From contig NZ_JACCBN010000001.1 of the NCBI RefSeq assembly GCF_013409505.1, positions 4,402,001 to 4,466,000 of the forward strand: a stretch of DNA of 64,000 nt, read 5' to 3'. Position 1 is the stretch's first letter. Each line of letters begins with the position of its first letter. This DNA is from Actinomycetospora corticicola. Its GTDB lineage: Bacteria; Actinomycetota; Actinomycetes; Mycobacteriales; Pseudonocardiaceae. The translations under genes and the position numbers were made by a program. The notes under the pieces were generated by a model. The model saw only the letters and a program-made list of their open reading frames with translations. It had not been told where the DNA came from and did not search any database. Shown here piece after piece: positions 26,401 to 35,385 of the stretch.

Positions 26401-27610
26401 CGGTGACCAGGACGGGCGGGTCGGGGAGGCGGACCGGCGCGGAGGCGGTGCGGGCGGCCGTCGTCACGCCGCGGAGGTGCTCGGCGATCCCGGCGAGGTC
26501 GGACTCCACCTGGCCCTTCGCCGCCGTCGCGCCGGCGGCGGCGGTAGTCACGCGGGCCAGGGCACGGGTGCGGACACCCTCGAGCGTGCCGGCCGCCTCG
26601 TCGGCGCGGGCCAGTTCGTCCCGACGACGGACGAGGTCGGCGTGCGCGGAGTACTCCGGCAGGCTCACCAGACCCTGCCGCTCGGCCGTCGCTCGAGCGT
26701 GCTCGTCGACCAGGTCGCCGACCGCCCGGACGGCGTCGTCGCGCGCGGTCCCCGCCCGTTGCGCGGCGGCCCGGTCGCGCTCCACGCGCCTGCCAGCGGT
26801 GCGGGCGGCGTCGACGGCCGAGGCCGCGCCCTCCACCGTCGTCATGAGCACCCGGCGGGCGTAGTCGGTGTAGACCTCGACGACGCCGTCGAGCGCCGCG
26901 GCCGTCGCCGCGAGGTCGGTGACGTTGCGACGGTGGTCCTCGAGGTCCTCGAGCGGCTGGGCGGCGTCGTTCACCGCGTCCTCGGGCACCGGCGGCAGGG
27001 CCTCGCGGAGGGTGCGCGGGAGGTCGGTGTCGATCCGGTCGCCGACCCGGGGGTTGCGCACCTGGTGCAGCAGCCGGAAGTACGCCGTCGGGTCGGTGCC
27101 GCCGAAGAAGCGGCGGGCGATCTCGGCGCGGTACTCCGCGGTGGAGGTGAACACCTGGCCCCGCACCCCGAGCTCGGCCCGCAGCGCGTCGGCCGAGAAC
27201 GGGACGTCGGCCTCGGTGAGCCGGAAGTCCAGCCGGGCCCGGCGGTCGGTGGAGAACCACCAGGTGGTGACGCGGTCGGTGGACCGGTTGGCGCGGATCC
27301 CGCAGCCGACGGTGCGGTACTCGCCGTCGCGCACGAACTCGATCCACAGGTAGCCGGTGCGCTGCGTGTCGTCGTTGTCGGAGAGCATCCAGGAGCGCAG
27401 CACCCCGCGCTGCTCGCCCGCCGCGTCGATCTTGCGGACGTCGGCCTCGAGCAGGAACGGCAGCAGCATGTTCATCGCCGTCGACTTGCCCGAGCCGTTC
27501 ACCCCGCGCAGCAGCAGCCGGCCGCCACCGAACTCCAGCACCTCGTCCTGGTACTGGTAGACGTTCAGGATCCCGGCGCGCGACGGTTGCCAGCGGGCGG
27601 GGGAATCCAC
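23420..27610 (-). CDS. jetC: JetC, Wadjet SMC/MukB-like ATPase (TIGR02680 type)
   Basis: JetC is the motor ATPase that extrudes plasmid DNA in Wadjet. The 1396-residue protein has an N-terminal head half with Walker A GVNGSGKS at residues 36-43. Long Ala/Arg/Glu coiled coils, a hinge-like region near residues 600-740 (LFLTTGAAG, ALWVGEDGSFG) and a second coiled coil follow. The C-terminal head has signature TTLSEGEKKLVTVLP near 1273 and Walker B APRLVLLDDAFAKVSEDNHA near 1307. All ATPase motifs look intact. Residues 1009-1026 (RANGTVAHRDAANGPLAQ) are the translation of a 51-bp repeat. The GTG start at 27610 lacks a clear ribosome-binding site and leads the operon. Confidence 0.93.
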   Translation of the reverse strand: MDSPARWQPSRAGILNVYQYQDEVLEFGGGRLLLRGVNGSGKSTAMNMLLPFLLEADVRKIDAAGEQRGVLRSWMLSDNDDTQRTGYLWIEFVRDGEYRTVGCGIRANRSTDRVTTWWFSTDRRARLDFRLTEADVPFSADALRAELGVRGQVFTSTAEYRAEIARRFFGGTDPTAYFRLLHQVRNPRVGDRIDTDLPRTLREALPPVPEDAVNDAAQPLEDLEDHRRNVTDLAATAAALDGVVEVYTDYARRVLMTTVEGAASAVDAARTAGRRVERDRAAAQRAGTARDDAVRAVGDLVDEHARATAERQGLVSLPEYSAHADLVRRRDELARADEAAGTLEGVRTRALARVTTAAAGATAAKGQVESDLAGIAEHLRGVTTAARTASAPVRLPDPPVLVTEPRDDAASSTAVDVPEDDLDPVDDLPPALVAVADGLRAHRATVRELRERAAAADRETAAADRADTEAAEAAERAAEAAEQADVARRAARVAADEHAAAVGTWHERLVAHVAAVPAAEPDGAAGWLALSSGPDDAEPGDDLRARAESLVGAVRRVADEASGALSAARSRATARVGEADDELTALRAEHARVEAAGELPLPREPWRTDTGVEDAALFASLVDFADDLDDAGRAGLEAALEASGLLAARVEADGRVLGADGELFLTTGAAGPAAAGAGPRLVPVDTGTVPVDVVAGVLAAVGTTPGDALWVGEDGSFGAGPLRGRHTKPAAEYVGAGARAQARARRLAELAALVADAEARLSAVRAVAAALEEHADALRRLVRELPGTRTVDDAVVAATGATRYAQEAQGRAAERTAAAADTRRRADDLVARLQQEAAESGLSTDPERLEVLLEAVTDAERALAAVDSAVERTRRSVRSWREAIAGWDREVADLAAAVADHRVAAGHAAAVRTELETAESALGEEPAKVAARVSELDTHLRETAVRLDAAREEQTTATVAVREAELRVEAARETLVEREKAAVGGRARLVDALEVPGLLAAAERDTPDRANGTVAHRDAANGPLAQDGDVADGGTDWSEEPIPVTPDTVEGAAELVDALRARLAAPRRQVTEDALEKALRETRDHLASGWDIESRRGADGTPLAVHVTGPTRAVLAQMVHRVAVQRRRATSLLSAQQDQALRNLLHGRIAREVADALFAAGELVDRMNRILRGVTSSQGIGVRLQWRPRGDLESETATALALLGKHPDLRSPEEDDQVREAVKSLVEQARTADPEASYRSVIGDVLDYRTWHEMRIYLRRPGRNDELLTRRTTLSEGEKKLVTVLPMASAAAASAAAHDPHGVGAPRLVLLDDAFAKVSEDNHAKLFGLLVDLDVDFVVTSERLWGTHPSVPELAITEVLRDPELRAIALVHYRWNGSELSVGDAAERSSTLGRGA
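24535..24585. repeat. 51-bp palindromic element, family A, inside jetC
   Basis: This copy has the same length as the intergenic copies and arms GAGCGAGCGGCC and CAGTGCCGTTCGCTC around GCAGCATCT. It is open in the jetC frame and adds 17 codons between the second coiled coil and the C-terminal ATPase head. Confidence 0.85.
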
Positions 27611-27704
27611 CCGGAGGAGGGTACGGAACCCGGGATCCCGCCCCGACGGCGGCGGACGGGCCCCCGGGCCCCGGGTCCGCCCGTGCGGCGGCGATCATGA
27701 CGGG

Positions 27705-28436
27705 GTGCTGGTCGTCCTCCCTCCGTCCGAGACCAAGGCGTCCGGGGGCCGCGGCGCACCGCTCGACCTCGACGCGCTGTCCTTCCCGGCGCTGACCGCG
27801 ACCCGGGCCGAGCTCGTCGACGCCGTCGTCGCCCTCGCCGACGACGTGCCCGCCTCGCGGTCGGCGCTCGGGGTCAGTGAGCGTCAGGACGACGAGATCG
27901 AGCGCAACGCCGCCCTGTGGACCTCCCGGACGGCGCCGGCCCTCGCCCGGTACACCGGCGTCCTCTACGACGCGCTCGACGCCCGGTCCCTGACGCCGGG
28001 CGCCAAGGGGCGGATCGCGGTCTGCTCCGCGCTGTTCGGGCTGGTGATGGGCACCGACCGAATCCCCGCCTACCGGCTCTCGGCCGACTCCGCACTGCCC
28101 GGGTACGGCGGCCTGCGGACCGTCTGGCGGCCGGTGCTCGGCCCCGTCCTCGCCGACCTCGGCGAGCACGTCGTCGACCTGCGCTCCGGCGGCTACATGG
28201 CCCTCGCCCCGGCGACCGGTGCGACGACGCTGGACGTGGTCTCGGAGGCCGAGGACGGGTCGCGCAGCACGGTCAGCCACGCCAACAAGTCGTTCAAGGG
28301 CCGCGCCGCGCGCCTGCTCGCCTCGACCCGCCGTCGCCCGAAGGACACCGGCGGCGTCCTCGCGGTCCTCGCCGACGCCGGGCTGCGCGTGGAGCAGTCC
28401 GACGAGACGTCGCTGGTGCTGGTCGTCCCGCGCTGA
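27705..28436 (+). CDS. yaaA: YaaA family peroxide-stress protein
   Basis: YaaA proteins bind DNA and limit iron-dependent oxidative damage. The 243-residue protein shows MLVVLPPSETK, AALWTSRTAPALARYTGVLYDAL, VCSALFGLVMGTDRIPAYRLS, VDLRSGGYMAL and the C-terminal HANKSFKGRAARLLA, all typical of the family. The start is GTG at 27705. It is divergent from the Jet operon with about 95 bases between the starts. There is nothing to suggest it is part of the Wadjet system. Confidence 0.93.
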   Translation: MLVVLPPSETKASGGRGAPLDLDALSFPALTATRAELVDAVVALADDVPASRSALGVSERQDDEIERNAALWTSRTAPALARYTGVLYDALDARSLTPGAKGRIAVCSALFGLVMGTDRIPAYRLSADSALPGYGGLRTVWRPVLGPVLADLGEHVVDLRSGGYMALAPATGATTLDVVSEAEDGSRSTVSHANKSFKGRAARLLASTRRRPKDTGGVLAVLADAGLRVEQSDETSLVLVVPR

Positions 28437-28564
28437 GTCTCTCCCCCGTGCCGGCGGAGGGTCGTCGCCGCGAGGGCAGCCCCGGCCGTGCGCCGACCTG
28501 CGCCACCTCGGGAAGGGCACCGACCTGGACCGGCGGCCGTCCCGTCGAGTGCCGGTAGCGCGAC

Positions 28565-28598
28565 CGACCGCCTTTCACGTTCTCGTGAAAAGCGGTCG
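28565..28598. terminator. Bidirectional terminator hairpin between convergent genes
   Basis: Arms CGACCGC and GCGGTCG continue, after one mismatch, as TTTCAC and GTGAAA around a six-base loop. It lies in the 270-base gap between yaaA and the beta-lactamase-like gene, whose 3' ends face each other. The rest of the gap shows no gene. Confidence 0.65.
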
Positions 28599-28706
28599 AA
28601 GTGTCCGCGCCCGTCGACTCCTCGGCCGGGTCGGCCTCCGGGTCACCTCGGCGTCGGGGTCCGGGGGCAGGCGCGTCCCCGCGCCGCCACCGGCGGCGAC
28701 CCGTCG

Positions 28707-29516
28707 TCAGGAACGCAGCTCGGCCAGCACCGCGTCGGTGAAGGGCGGCCAGGCCTCCTTGGACCAGTCGCCGAAGTCGCGGTCGGTGAGCGCCACGCAG
28801 GCGGCGCGGACGTCCGGGTCGACCCACAGGAAGGTGCCGGACTGGCCGAAGTGCCCGAAGGTCGACGGCGAGCTGTCGGCGCCGGTCCAGTGCGGCGACT
28901 TGTGGTCGCGCAGCTCGAAGCCCAGGCCCCAGTCGTTCGGCTTCTGGTAGCCCAGCCCGGGGAGCACCCCGGTGAGCCCGGGGAACTGCACCGTCGTCGC
29001 CTCGGCGAGGGTCTCGGGCGCGAGCAGGGTCGGGGCGAGCAGCTCGCCGGCCACGAGCGCGAGGTCGTCGACGGTGGAGACGGCGCCGTGCCCGGCCGAG
29101 CCCTCGAGCGTCGTCGCGCCCATCCCGAGCGGCTCGCACACCGCCTCGTGGAGGTAGTCGGGGAACGCGATCCCGGTCGAGGCCGCGACGTGGTCGGCCA
29201 GCACCTCGAAACCGGCCGACGAGTACAGGCGCCGCGTCCCCGGCTCGGCCATCGCCTTGTGCTCGCTGAACGCCAGGCCCGAGGTGTGTGCGAGCAGGTG
29301 GCGGACGGTCGCCCCCTCCGGCCCGGCCGGGTCGTCCAGCGAGATCGCCTCCTCCTCGACCGCGAGCAGGACGGCCACCGCGACGAGCGGCTTGGTCACC
29401 GACGCCAGCCGGAACCGCCGGTCGGTGGGCCCGTGCGCGGCGGTGCCGGCGTCGGTCACCACCGCGACCGCCACGTGGTCCACCGGCCAGTCGTCCACCC
29501 GCGCGAGGCTCTCCAC
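28707..29516 (-). CDS. Serine hydrolase of the beta-lactamase/esterase (class C) family
   Basis: The protein of about 269 residues has the SxxK nucleophile motif in RLASVTKPLVAVAVLLAV and YSSAGFEVLADHVAASTG supplying the Tyr-x-Ser/Ala motif. FGHFGQSGTFLWVDP provides the third-box equivalent near the C terminus. It lacks a signal peptide and is probably a cytoplasmic esterase or peptidase. GTG at 29516 is used. Extending to the ATG at 29645 would translate a degenerate copy of repeat B and overlap the next gene, so it is unlikely. Confidence 0.85.
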   Translation of the reverse strand: MESLARVDDWPVDHVAVAVVTDAGTAAHGPTDRRFRLASVTKPLVAVAVLLAVEEEAISLDDPAGPEGATVRHLLAHTSGLAFSEHKAMAEPGTRRLYSSAGFEVLADHVAASTGIAFPDYLHEAVCEPLGMGATTLEGSAGHGAVSTVDDLALVAGELLAPTLLAPETLAEATTVQFPGLTGVLPGLGYQKPNDWGLGFELRDHKSPHWTGADSSPSTFGHFGQSGTFLWVDPDVRAACVALTDRDFGDWSKEAWPPFTDAVLAELRS

Positions 29517-29562
29517 GGCGGCGAACCCTAGTTCCCGACGACGGGGCGGGTCGGCCGACGAT

Positions 29563-29610
29563 GCCGCCTTTCCTGTCCCTGGGTGCATGCAGCGACGCAT
29601 CGCTTGCACC
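29563..29610. repeat. Degenerate copy of repeat family B
   Basis: CTTTCCTG followed by CTGGGTG and GCAGCGACGC aligns with the copy at 20661 over most of its length, with two small insertions. Arms GGTGCA and TGCACC form a local palindrome. It fills most of the gap between two leftward serine-hydrolase genes. Confidence 0.45.
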
Positions 29611-29619
29611 AGGAGGTGC

Positions 29620-30696
29620 TCAGACCAGCACGTCCCGCAGCGCACCCACGGCGTCGTCCACCACGGCCCGGGCGGCGGCGTAGCCGAACGGCTGGTTGGA
29701 GAGCACGGCGACCACGTAGCGGCCCTCCGGGTCCAGCACGCCCGTGCTGTGCAGGTCGACCGAGCTCTTCAGGCAGCACAGCCAGCCCTGCTTCGCGGCG
29801 ACCCCCCGCCCGTCCGGGTCGAGCAGTCCGAACGCCTGGTCGAACCCGTCGGAGGCGGTGGCGGGCGCGCGGGACATGGCGCCGAGCAGCAGGTCGCGGT
29901 CGCCGGGGGCCATGGTCTCCAGGACGTGGCGGAAGACCGTCGTCATGTCGCGGGCGGAGAGCTGCACCTCGCCCCACTGCGACGGGTCGGCCGGCACCGC
30001 GGTGTCCTCCAGGCCGAGCCGCTCGACGACCCGGGTGATCCCCGACTGCCCGCCGAACCGGGTCCACAGGGCGTTCATGGCCGGGTCGTCGCTGGGGCCC
30101 AGCGCCGCGCGGACCAGGCGGCGGTCGGCCGCGGTCACCTCCACCCGGCCGGCCGCGCCGCGGTCGAGGAGGTCGATCGCGGTGAGCAGCTTGGACAGTG
30201 ACGCCGAGTTCATCGCGTCGTCGGCCTCGTCGTTGAGCGCGAGCGCCCCGGTGGACCGGTCGAGCACCGCGATCCCCACGTCGGCACCCCGCCGCGTCAC
30301 GGTGGCGTCGGCCGCCTCCACCGCGGCCTGCACCGGCGAGGGGCCGGGCGCGGCGGCCGGGACGGGCGGACCGGGGGTCGGCACGCGGGCGGGCGCGGCG
30401 ACGGCCGTCGGTGCGGGGGCCACCTGCTCGGTCTCGACCGCCGGGTCGAGCAGCCCGAACAGCAGCGGCCCGCCGATCGCGAGGACCGCCAGCACGGTGG
30501 TGCCGAGCAGCGCGACCCGGGACCGCGAGAAGCCGGGCGTGCGCGCGGGACGCAGCAGACCCCGCCGTCGGGACGGGCCGGCCCGGTGGCCGCTCCCCGC
30601 CCTCCGCGCGCGCGTCACCGTCGCATGATGCGCACCCGCATGTGCCGCTCGTGTGACGGACCGGGCGGAACGTGACGGATCGGACAGCAGGGTCAT
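29620..30696 (-). CDS. Membrane-anchored serine hydrolase, class A beta-lactamase fold
   Basis: The 358-residue protein has a basic N terminus with one membrane segment (VALLGTTVLAVLAIGGPLLFGLL, about residues 61-83), a Pro/Ala linker, and an external hydrolase domain. The SxxK motif is in NSASLSKLLTAIDLLD and VAAKQGWLCC takes the place of the KTG box. Similar actinobacterial proteins are annotated as beta-lactamase-related or cell-wall hydrolases; the substrate is not known. The start is ATG at 30696, divergent from the exchanger gene at 30823. The 3' end precedes a degenerate repeat. Confidence 0.85.
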   Translation of the reverse strand: MTLLSDPSRSARSVTRAAHAGAHHATVTRARRAGSGHRAGPSRRRGLLRPARTPGFSRSRVALLGTTVLAVLAIGGPLLFGLLDPAVETEQVAPAPTAVAAPARVPTPGPPVPAAAPGPSPVQAAVEAADATVTRRGADVGIAVLDRSTGALALNDEADDAMNSASLSKLLTAIDLLDRGAAGRVEVTAADRRLVRAALGPSDDPAMNALWTRFGGQSGITRVVERLGLEDTAVPADPSQWGEVQLSARDMTTVFRHVLETMAPGDRDLLLGAMSRAPATASDGFDQAFGLLDPDGRGVAAKQGWLCCLKSSVDLHSTGVLDPEGRYVVAVLSNQPFGYAAARAVVDDAVGALRDVLV

Positions 30697-30822
30697 CGGG
30701 ATGCTCCGAACGCTCGGAGACGGCCGGGAACACGGTGCCGCACGGCGCGCACCGGGCGAACACCGGGGGTGATCCGGCGTTTCCGGGGGTGGAGCAGGTC
30801 GGACTCGGGTAGGGATTCGGAC

Positions 30823-32157
30823 ATGCCCGCCCGTACCAGCTCCCCCCTCCTCGTGGCGGGCGCCGTCGCCGTCGCCGTGCCCGGCGTCGCCATGAGCCTG
30901 GGGGGTCTGTCGATCTCCCCACCGGTCGACGCGCTGCTCTACGGGCTCGCGATCGTCGGCGCCGCGTTCCTGCTCTCCTGGGCGGCCGAGGCGGCCCAGG
31001 TGGACATCTCGGCCGGGTTGGCGATCGCCCTGCTCGCCCTGGTCGCGGTGCTGCCCGAGTACGCCGTGGACTTCGTCTTCACCATCCAGGGCGGCAACGC
31101 CTACGCGCAGTACGGCCCGACGTGTCTGCCGCCGGGTTCGGCCGACCAGTCACCCTGCGGCCTCGCCCTCGCCAACATGACCGGGGCCAACCGGATCCTC
31201 GTCGGCGTCGGCTGGGCGCTGGTCGTGCTGCTCGCCGCCGTCCGGCTGCGCACCTCGAAGGGCCGCTCCGGGGAGATCGGCGACGGCGGGACCGCGCACC
31301 GGGAGGGGCACTCCACCCGCGTCACGCTGCAGCGCACCGACTCGGTGCCGCTGATGTTCCTGCTGCTGGCCACCGTCTACTCGCTCACCCTGCCGCTGCG
31401 GGTCAGCATCACGCTGGTCGACCTGGTGGTGCTGGTCGGCATCTTCGTCGCCTACAGCATCCGGGTGGCCCGCGCCCCGGCCGAGGAACCCGACCTCATC
31501 GGGCCGTCCGCCTGGATCGGCGAGAAGGACGCGAGCCCCCGCCGTACCTGGTACATCGGACTGTTCGTCCTCGCCGCCGCCATCATCATCGCCTGCGCCG
31601 AGCACTTCGCCGACTCCCTGGTGGAGACCGGCACCGAGCTCGGGATCAGCCAGTTCTTCCTGGTCCAGTGGCTCGCGCCGCTGGCCTCCGAGGCCCCGGA
31701 GCTGCTGGTCGCGGGCCTCTACGCCTGGCGCCTGAAGACCACCGACGCGCTCGCCACCCTCGTCTCCTCCAAGGTCAACCAGTGGTCCCTGCTGGTGGGC
31801 ACGCTGCCCCTGGTCTTCGCGCTCGCCGCCGGGTCGCTCAACGGCCTCCCGATCGACGTCGACCAGCGCGAGGAGCTGCTGCTCACCGCCGCGCAGTCGC
31901 TGTTCGCGGTGGCGCTGCTCGTCACCCTGTCCATCAGCGTGAAGGGCGCGCTGACACTCCTCGGCCTGTTCCTCGCCCAGTTCCTGCTCGCCGCGTTCCT
32001 GCCCACGGCCCTGCAGGAGACCGAGCTGCTCATCCTCTCGGCGGTCTACGTCGTGCTGGCGCTCGTGCTGTTCGTGCGGCAGCGCAAGGCGCTGGCGCAG
32101 CTGTTCCGCGACGGGCTGCGCACCCCCTACTCCGAGCTCACGAAGGAGAACGCGTGA
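30823..32157 (+). CDS. Sodium/calcium-exchanger-family membrane transporter
   Basis: The 444-residue protein has about ten membrane segments and two related acidic repeats typical of the CaCA superfamily. The first is in LALVAVLPEYAVDFVFTIQG and the second in WLAPLASEAPELLVAGLYAW, each with a conserved Pro-Glu pair. It should exchange a cation such as calcium for sodium or protons; the ion is not predictable. A hydrophilic loop near residues 145-170 is rich in Arg and Gly. ATG at 30823 avoids an Arg-rich extension. Its stop overlaps the next gene's GTG, so translation is coupled. Confidence 0.9.
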   Translation: MPARTSSPLLVAGAVAVAVPGVAMSLGGLSISPPVDALLYGLAIVGAAFLLSWAAEAAQVDISAGLAIALLALVAVLPEYAVDFVFTIQGGNAYAQYGPTCLPPGSADQSPCGLALANMTGANRILVGVGWALVVLLAAVRLRTSKGRSGEIGDGGTAHREGHSTRVTLQRTDSVPLMFLLLATVYSLTLPLRVSITLVDLVVLVGIFVAYSIRVARAPAEEPDLIGPSAWIGEKDASPRRTWYIGLFVLAAAIIIACAEHFADSLVETGTELGISQFFLVQWLAPLASEAPELLVAGLYAWRLKTTDALATLVSSKVNQWSLLVGTLPLVFALAAGSLNGLPIDVDQREELLLTAAQSLFAVALLVTLSISVKGALTLLGLFLAQFLLAAFLPTALQETELLILSAVYVVLALVLFVRQRKALAQLFRDGLRTPYSELTKENA

Positions 32158-33164
32158 CGCGGCTGGCCGTGATGTGGGTGCACGGCGTGGAGATCGCCGA
32201 CGACCGCTTCGCCGACACCTCGATGGACCTGCTCCGCGCGGAGTTCACCCGCATCGCCGGCGTCGACGCGGACGAGGCACTGGTGCTCCGGACGGCGTTC
32301 TGGGCGCCGGTCTACGAACGTCGGCAGGACAAGCTCCTGCGGCGGATGGGCGGCCAACAGGCCGAGGGCGTGTTCGACGTCCTCGACGCCCTGGGCGGCG
32401 CGACCGACCGCGGCTCGGTGACCGCCCTGCTCGGGCTGGTCGCCTCCGGGCTGGTGCGCAGCCTGCCCGGCAGCCCCGGCTTCCACTTCCCGACGCTGCG
32501 CTGGCTGGTGGTGCACTACCTCGGCGACGCCATCAGCTACCAGGCCGGCGCGGTCGACCGCACGCTCTACGACCGGGTGCACAAGGTCCTCGCACGCTCG
32601 CTGCACGACCTCGCGACGGAGGCCGGCGACGACGCCCCCGTCTGCGTGCTCGCGCACTCCCTCGGCTCCGTCGTCGCGAGCAACTTCTTCTACGACCTCC
32701 AGGCCACGGAGGGGCTGCACCCCGACGGGTCGGCCGGCGTGGCCCCGGAGGTCGCCGCGGAGCTGGGCGACACCCCGGCCGAACGCGGGGAGACCCTCGG
32801 CTGGCTCTACACGCTCGGCTCGCCGCTCGCGCTGTTCGCCCAGCGCCACCCCGACTTCGGCACGCCGATCACGGTGCCGCACCCCGAGCTGGACCGGCTG
32901 CACCCGCACGTCGGCGGGGAGTGGGTCAACGTCTGGGACCCCGACGACGTCATCGCGGCGCCGATCCGTCCGCTCAACGACGCCTACGCCCGCGCCTGCG
33001 TCGAGGACCGCGCCGTCGCGGTCGGGCCGTGGTGGCTCGGCTGGACCCCGCTGGTGCACCCCTTCTACTGGAACGACGTCCGCGTGATCCGGCCGATCGC
33101 CACCCAGCTCGCCATGGCCTGGCACCGGCTGCAGGAGGCCCCGGCGCACGTCACGGCGGGGTAA
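32154..33164 (+). CDS. Alpha/beta-hydrolase-fold protein
   Basis: The 336-residue soluble protein has a nucleophile elbow VCVLAHSLGSVVASNFFYDL with Ser in AHSLG, and candidate acid and base residues in VNVWDPDDVIAAPI and near the C terminus (TPLVHPFYW). The N terminus, LAVMWVHGVEIADDRFAD, matches the oxyanion-side strand of lipase-like hydrolases. Its substrate is unknown. GTG at 32154 overlaps the exchanger stop by four bases, so the two are made together and may act in the same process. Confidence 0.85.
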   Translation: MTRLAVMWVHGVEIADDRFADTSMDLLRAEFTRIAGVDADEALVLRTAFWAPVYERRQDKLLRRMGGQQAEGVFDVLDALGGATDRGSVTALLGLVASGLVRSLPGSPGFHFPTLRWLVVHYLGDAISYQAGAVDRTLYDRVHKVLARSLHDLATEAGDDAPVCVLAHSLGSVVASNFFYDLQATEGLHPDGSAGVAPEVAAELGDTPAERGETLGWLYTLGSPLALFAQRHPDFGTPITVPHPELDRLHPHVGGEWVNVWDPDDVIAAPIRPLNDAYARACVEDRAVAVGPWWLGWTPLVHPFYWNDVRVIRPIATQLAMAWHRLQEAPAHVTAG

Positions 33165-33228
33165 CGCCGCAGCCGCCTGCGCCGATCTCCCCCACGCCTC
33201 GTCCGCCGGTGGAGGGAACCCGTTCGTC

Positions 33229-34077
33229 ATGTCGCGCCCGCCGCACCGTCGCGGCCCCGGTCGGGTGTCCGTCCAGGTGGCACGACCGGGCGGACCCGGC
33301 GGCGACCCCGACCGCGACGGCGCCGAGGGTCCGGCGAGGGGCCGACACCGCAGTCCCGACGCCGAGGGCGGCGCCCCGGTACTCGCGGCCTCCTCCCTGG
33401 TGGGCGCGCCGCGGCACCGCCGGGCGCGTCCCGACGGCCCGGACGGCGGAGCCGAGGACGCCGGACCCGCCGGGCTGCCGGCCCGGTCGCTCGCGCGGGT
33501 GGAGGCCGCCCAGGAAGCCGCGTCCCGGCCCCGGGCGGTCCGCCCGGTGTCCCCCCTCCCGACGGCGGGTGCGCCCGGGGCGACGGCGGGGGCGCCCGAC
33601 CCGACGGCGGGGGCGCCCGGCCCGGGCAGCCCGACGGCGCCCGTGCGGCGCGCGACCCCGGCAGCCGAGCCGGCCCGCGACGCTCGACCGGATGTGCCGA
33701 CCCCGGGCTCGGCGACCCCGGGTCGAGCCCGGGACTCAGCCGCGGCGGACGCCCCGGAGGAGGCCGTCACCGACCTCGTGGTCCGGCCCGGCCGGGGCGC
33801 GCTCGCCGACGGGCCCGGCACCGGCCCCGAGCCCGCCGTGCTCGGCGCCGTGGTGTCGGTCGTGGCCCTCGTGGCGGCCGTCGTGGCGGCGGTCGTCGCC
33901 GCCCCCGGCGGGTCCCACGTGACCCTGGTCGGGACGCTCGCCGTCGCCCTGCTCGGCACCGCCACGTCCGCGCTCGGCCTGGGCCGTCAGCGCCCCCGGC
34001 GGGCCCTCGCGGCCGCGGGCGTGGTGGTCGGTGTCGCGGCGGTCGTCGCCGGCGTGATCCCGCTCCTGGCGCTGTAG
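33229..34077 (+). CDS. Membrane protein with a long disordered N terminus
   Basis: The function is not recognised. The first about 190 residues are Pro/Ala/Gly/Arg-rich and include short repeats of the type PTAGAPG. The C terminus has three hydrophobic segments (VLGAVVSVVALVAAVVAAVVAAP, VTLVGTLAVALLGTATSALGLG, AAGVVVGVAAVVAGVIPLLAL). The basic, disordered part is likely cytoplasmic. It ends at a strong bidirectional terminator. Low-complexity composition makes the start uncertain, but the hydrophobic part clearly belongs to a protein. Confidence 0.7.
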   Translation: MSRPPHRRGPGRVSVQVARPGGPGGDPDRDGAEGPARGRHRSPDAEGGAPVLAASSLVGAPRHRRARPDGPDGGAEDAGPAGLPARSLARVEAAQEAASRPRAVRPVSPLPTAGAPGATAGAPDPTAGAPGPGSPTAPVRRATPAAEPARDARPDVPTPGSATPGRARDSAAADAPEEAVTDLVVRPGRGALADGPGTGPEPAVLGAVVSVVALVAAVVAAVVAAPGGSHVTLVGTLAVALLGTATSALGLGRQRPRRALAAAGVVVGVAAVVAGVIPLLAL

Positions 34078-34090
34078 CCCGGACAGGACG

Positions 34091-34119
34091 GTGCCCCGCG
34101 GCCCGGGGCCGCGGGGCAC
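34091..34119. terminator. Strong bidirectional terminator hairpin
   Basis: Twelve-base arms GTGCCCCGCGGC and GCCGCGGGGCAC pair perfectly around the five-base loop CCGGG. It lies between the convergent 3' ends of the membrane protein and the sugar ABC ATPase. Confidence 0.8.
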
Positions 34120-34136
34120 CACCCGTCGTCGGGAAC

Positions 34137-35381
<1,245 letters not shown>

Positions 35382-35385
35382 GGTG

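Noticed and set aside
19448-27610. The Jet region as part of a prophage or integrative element
   Set aside because: There is no integrase, attachment-site tRNA or phage gene nearby, and composition looks like the rest of the window.
23495-27700. A 1401-codon open frame antisense to jetC
   Set aside because: It is a shadow of the high-GC third positions of jetC. Its product is low-complexity Arg/Gly/His-rich and lacks motifs, while jetC shows intact ATPase motifs.
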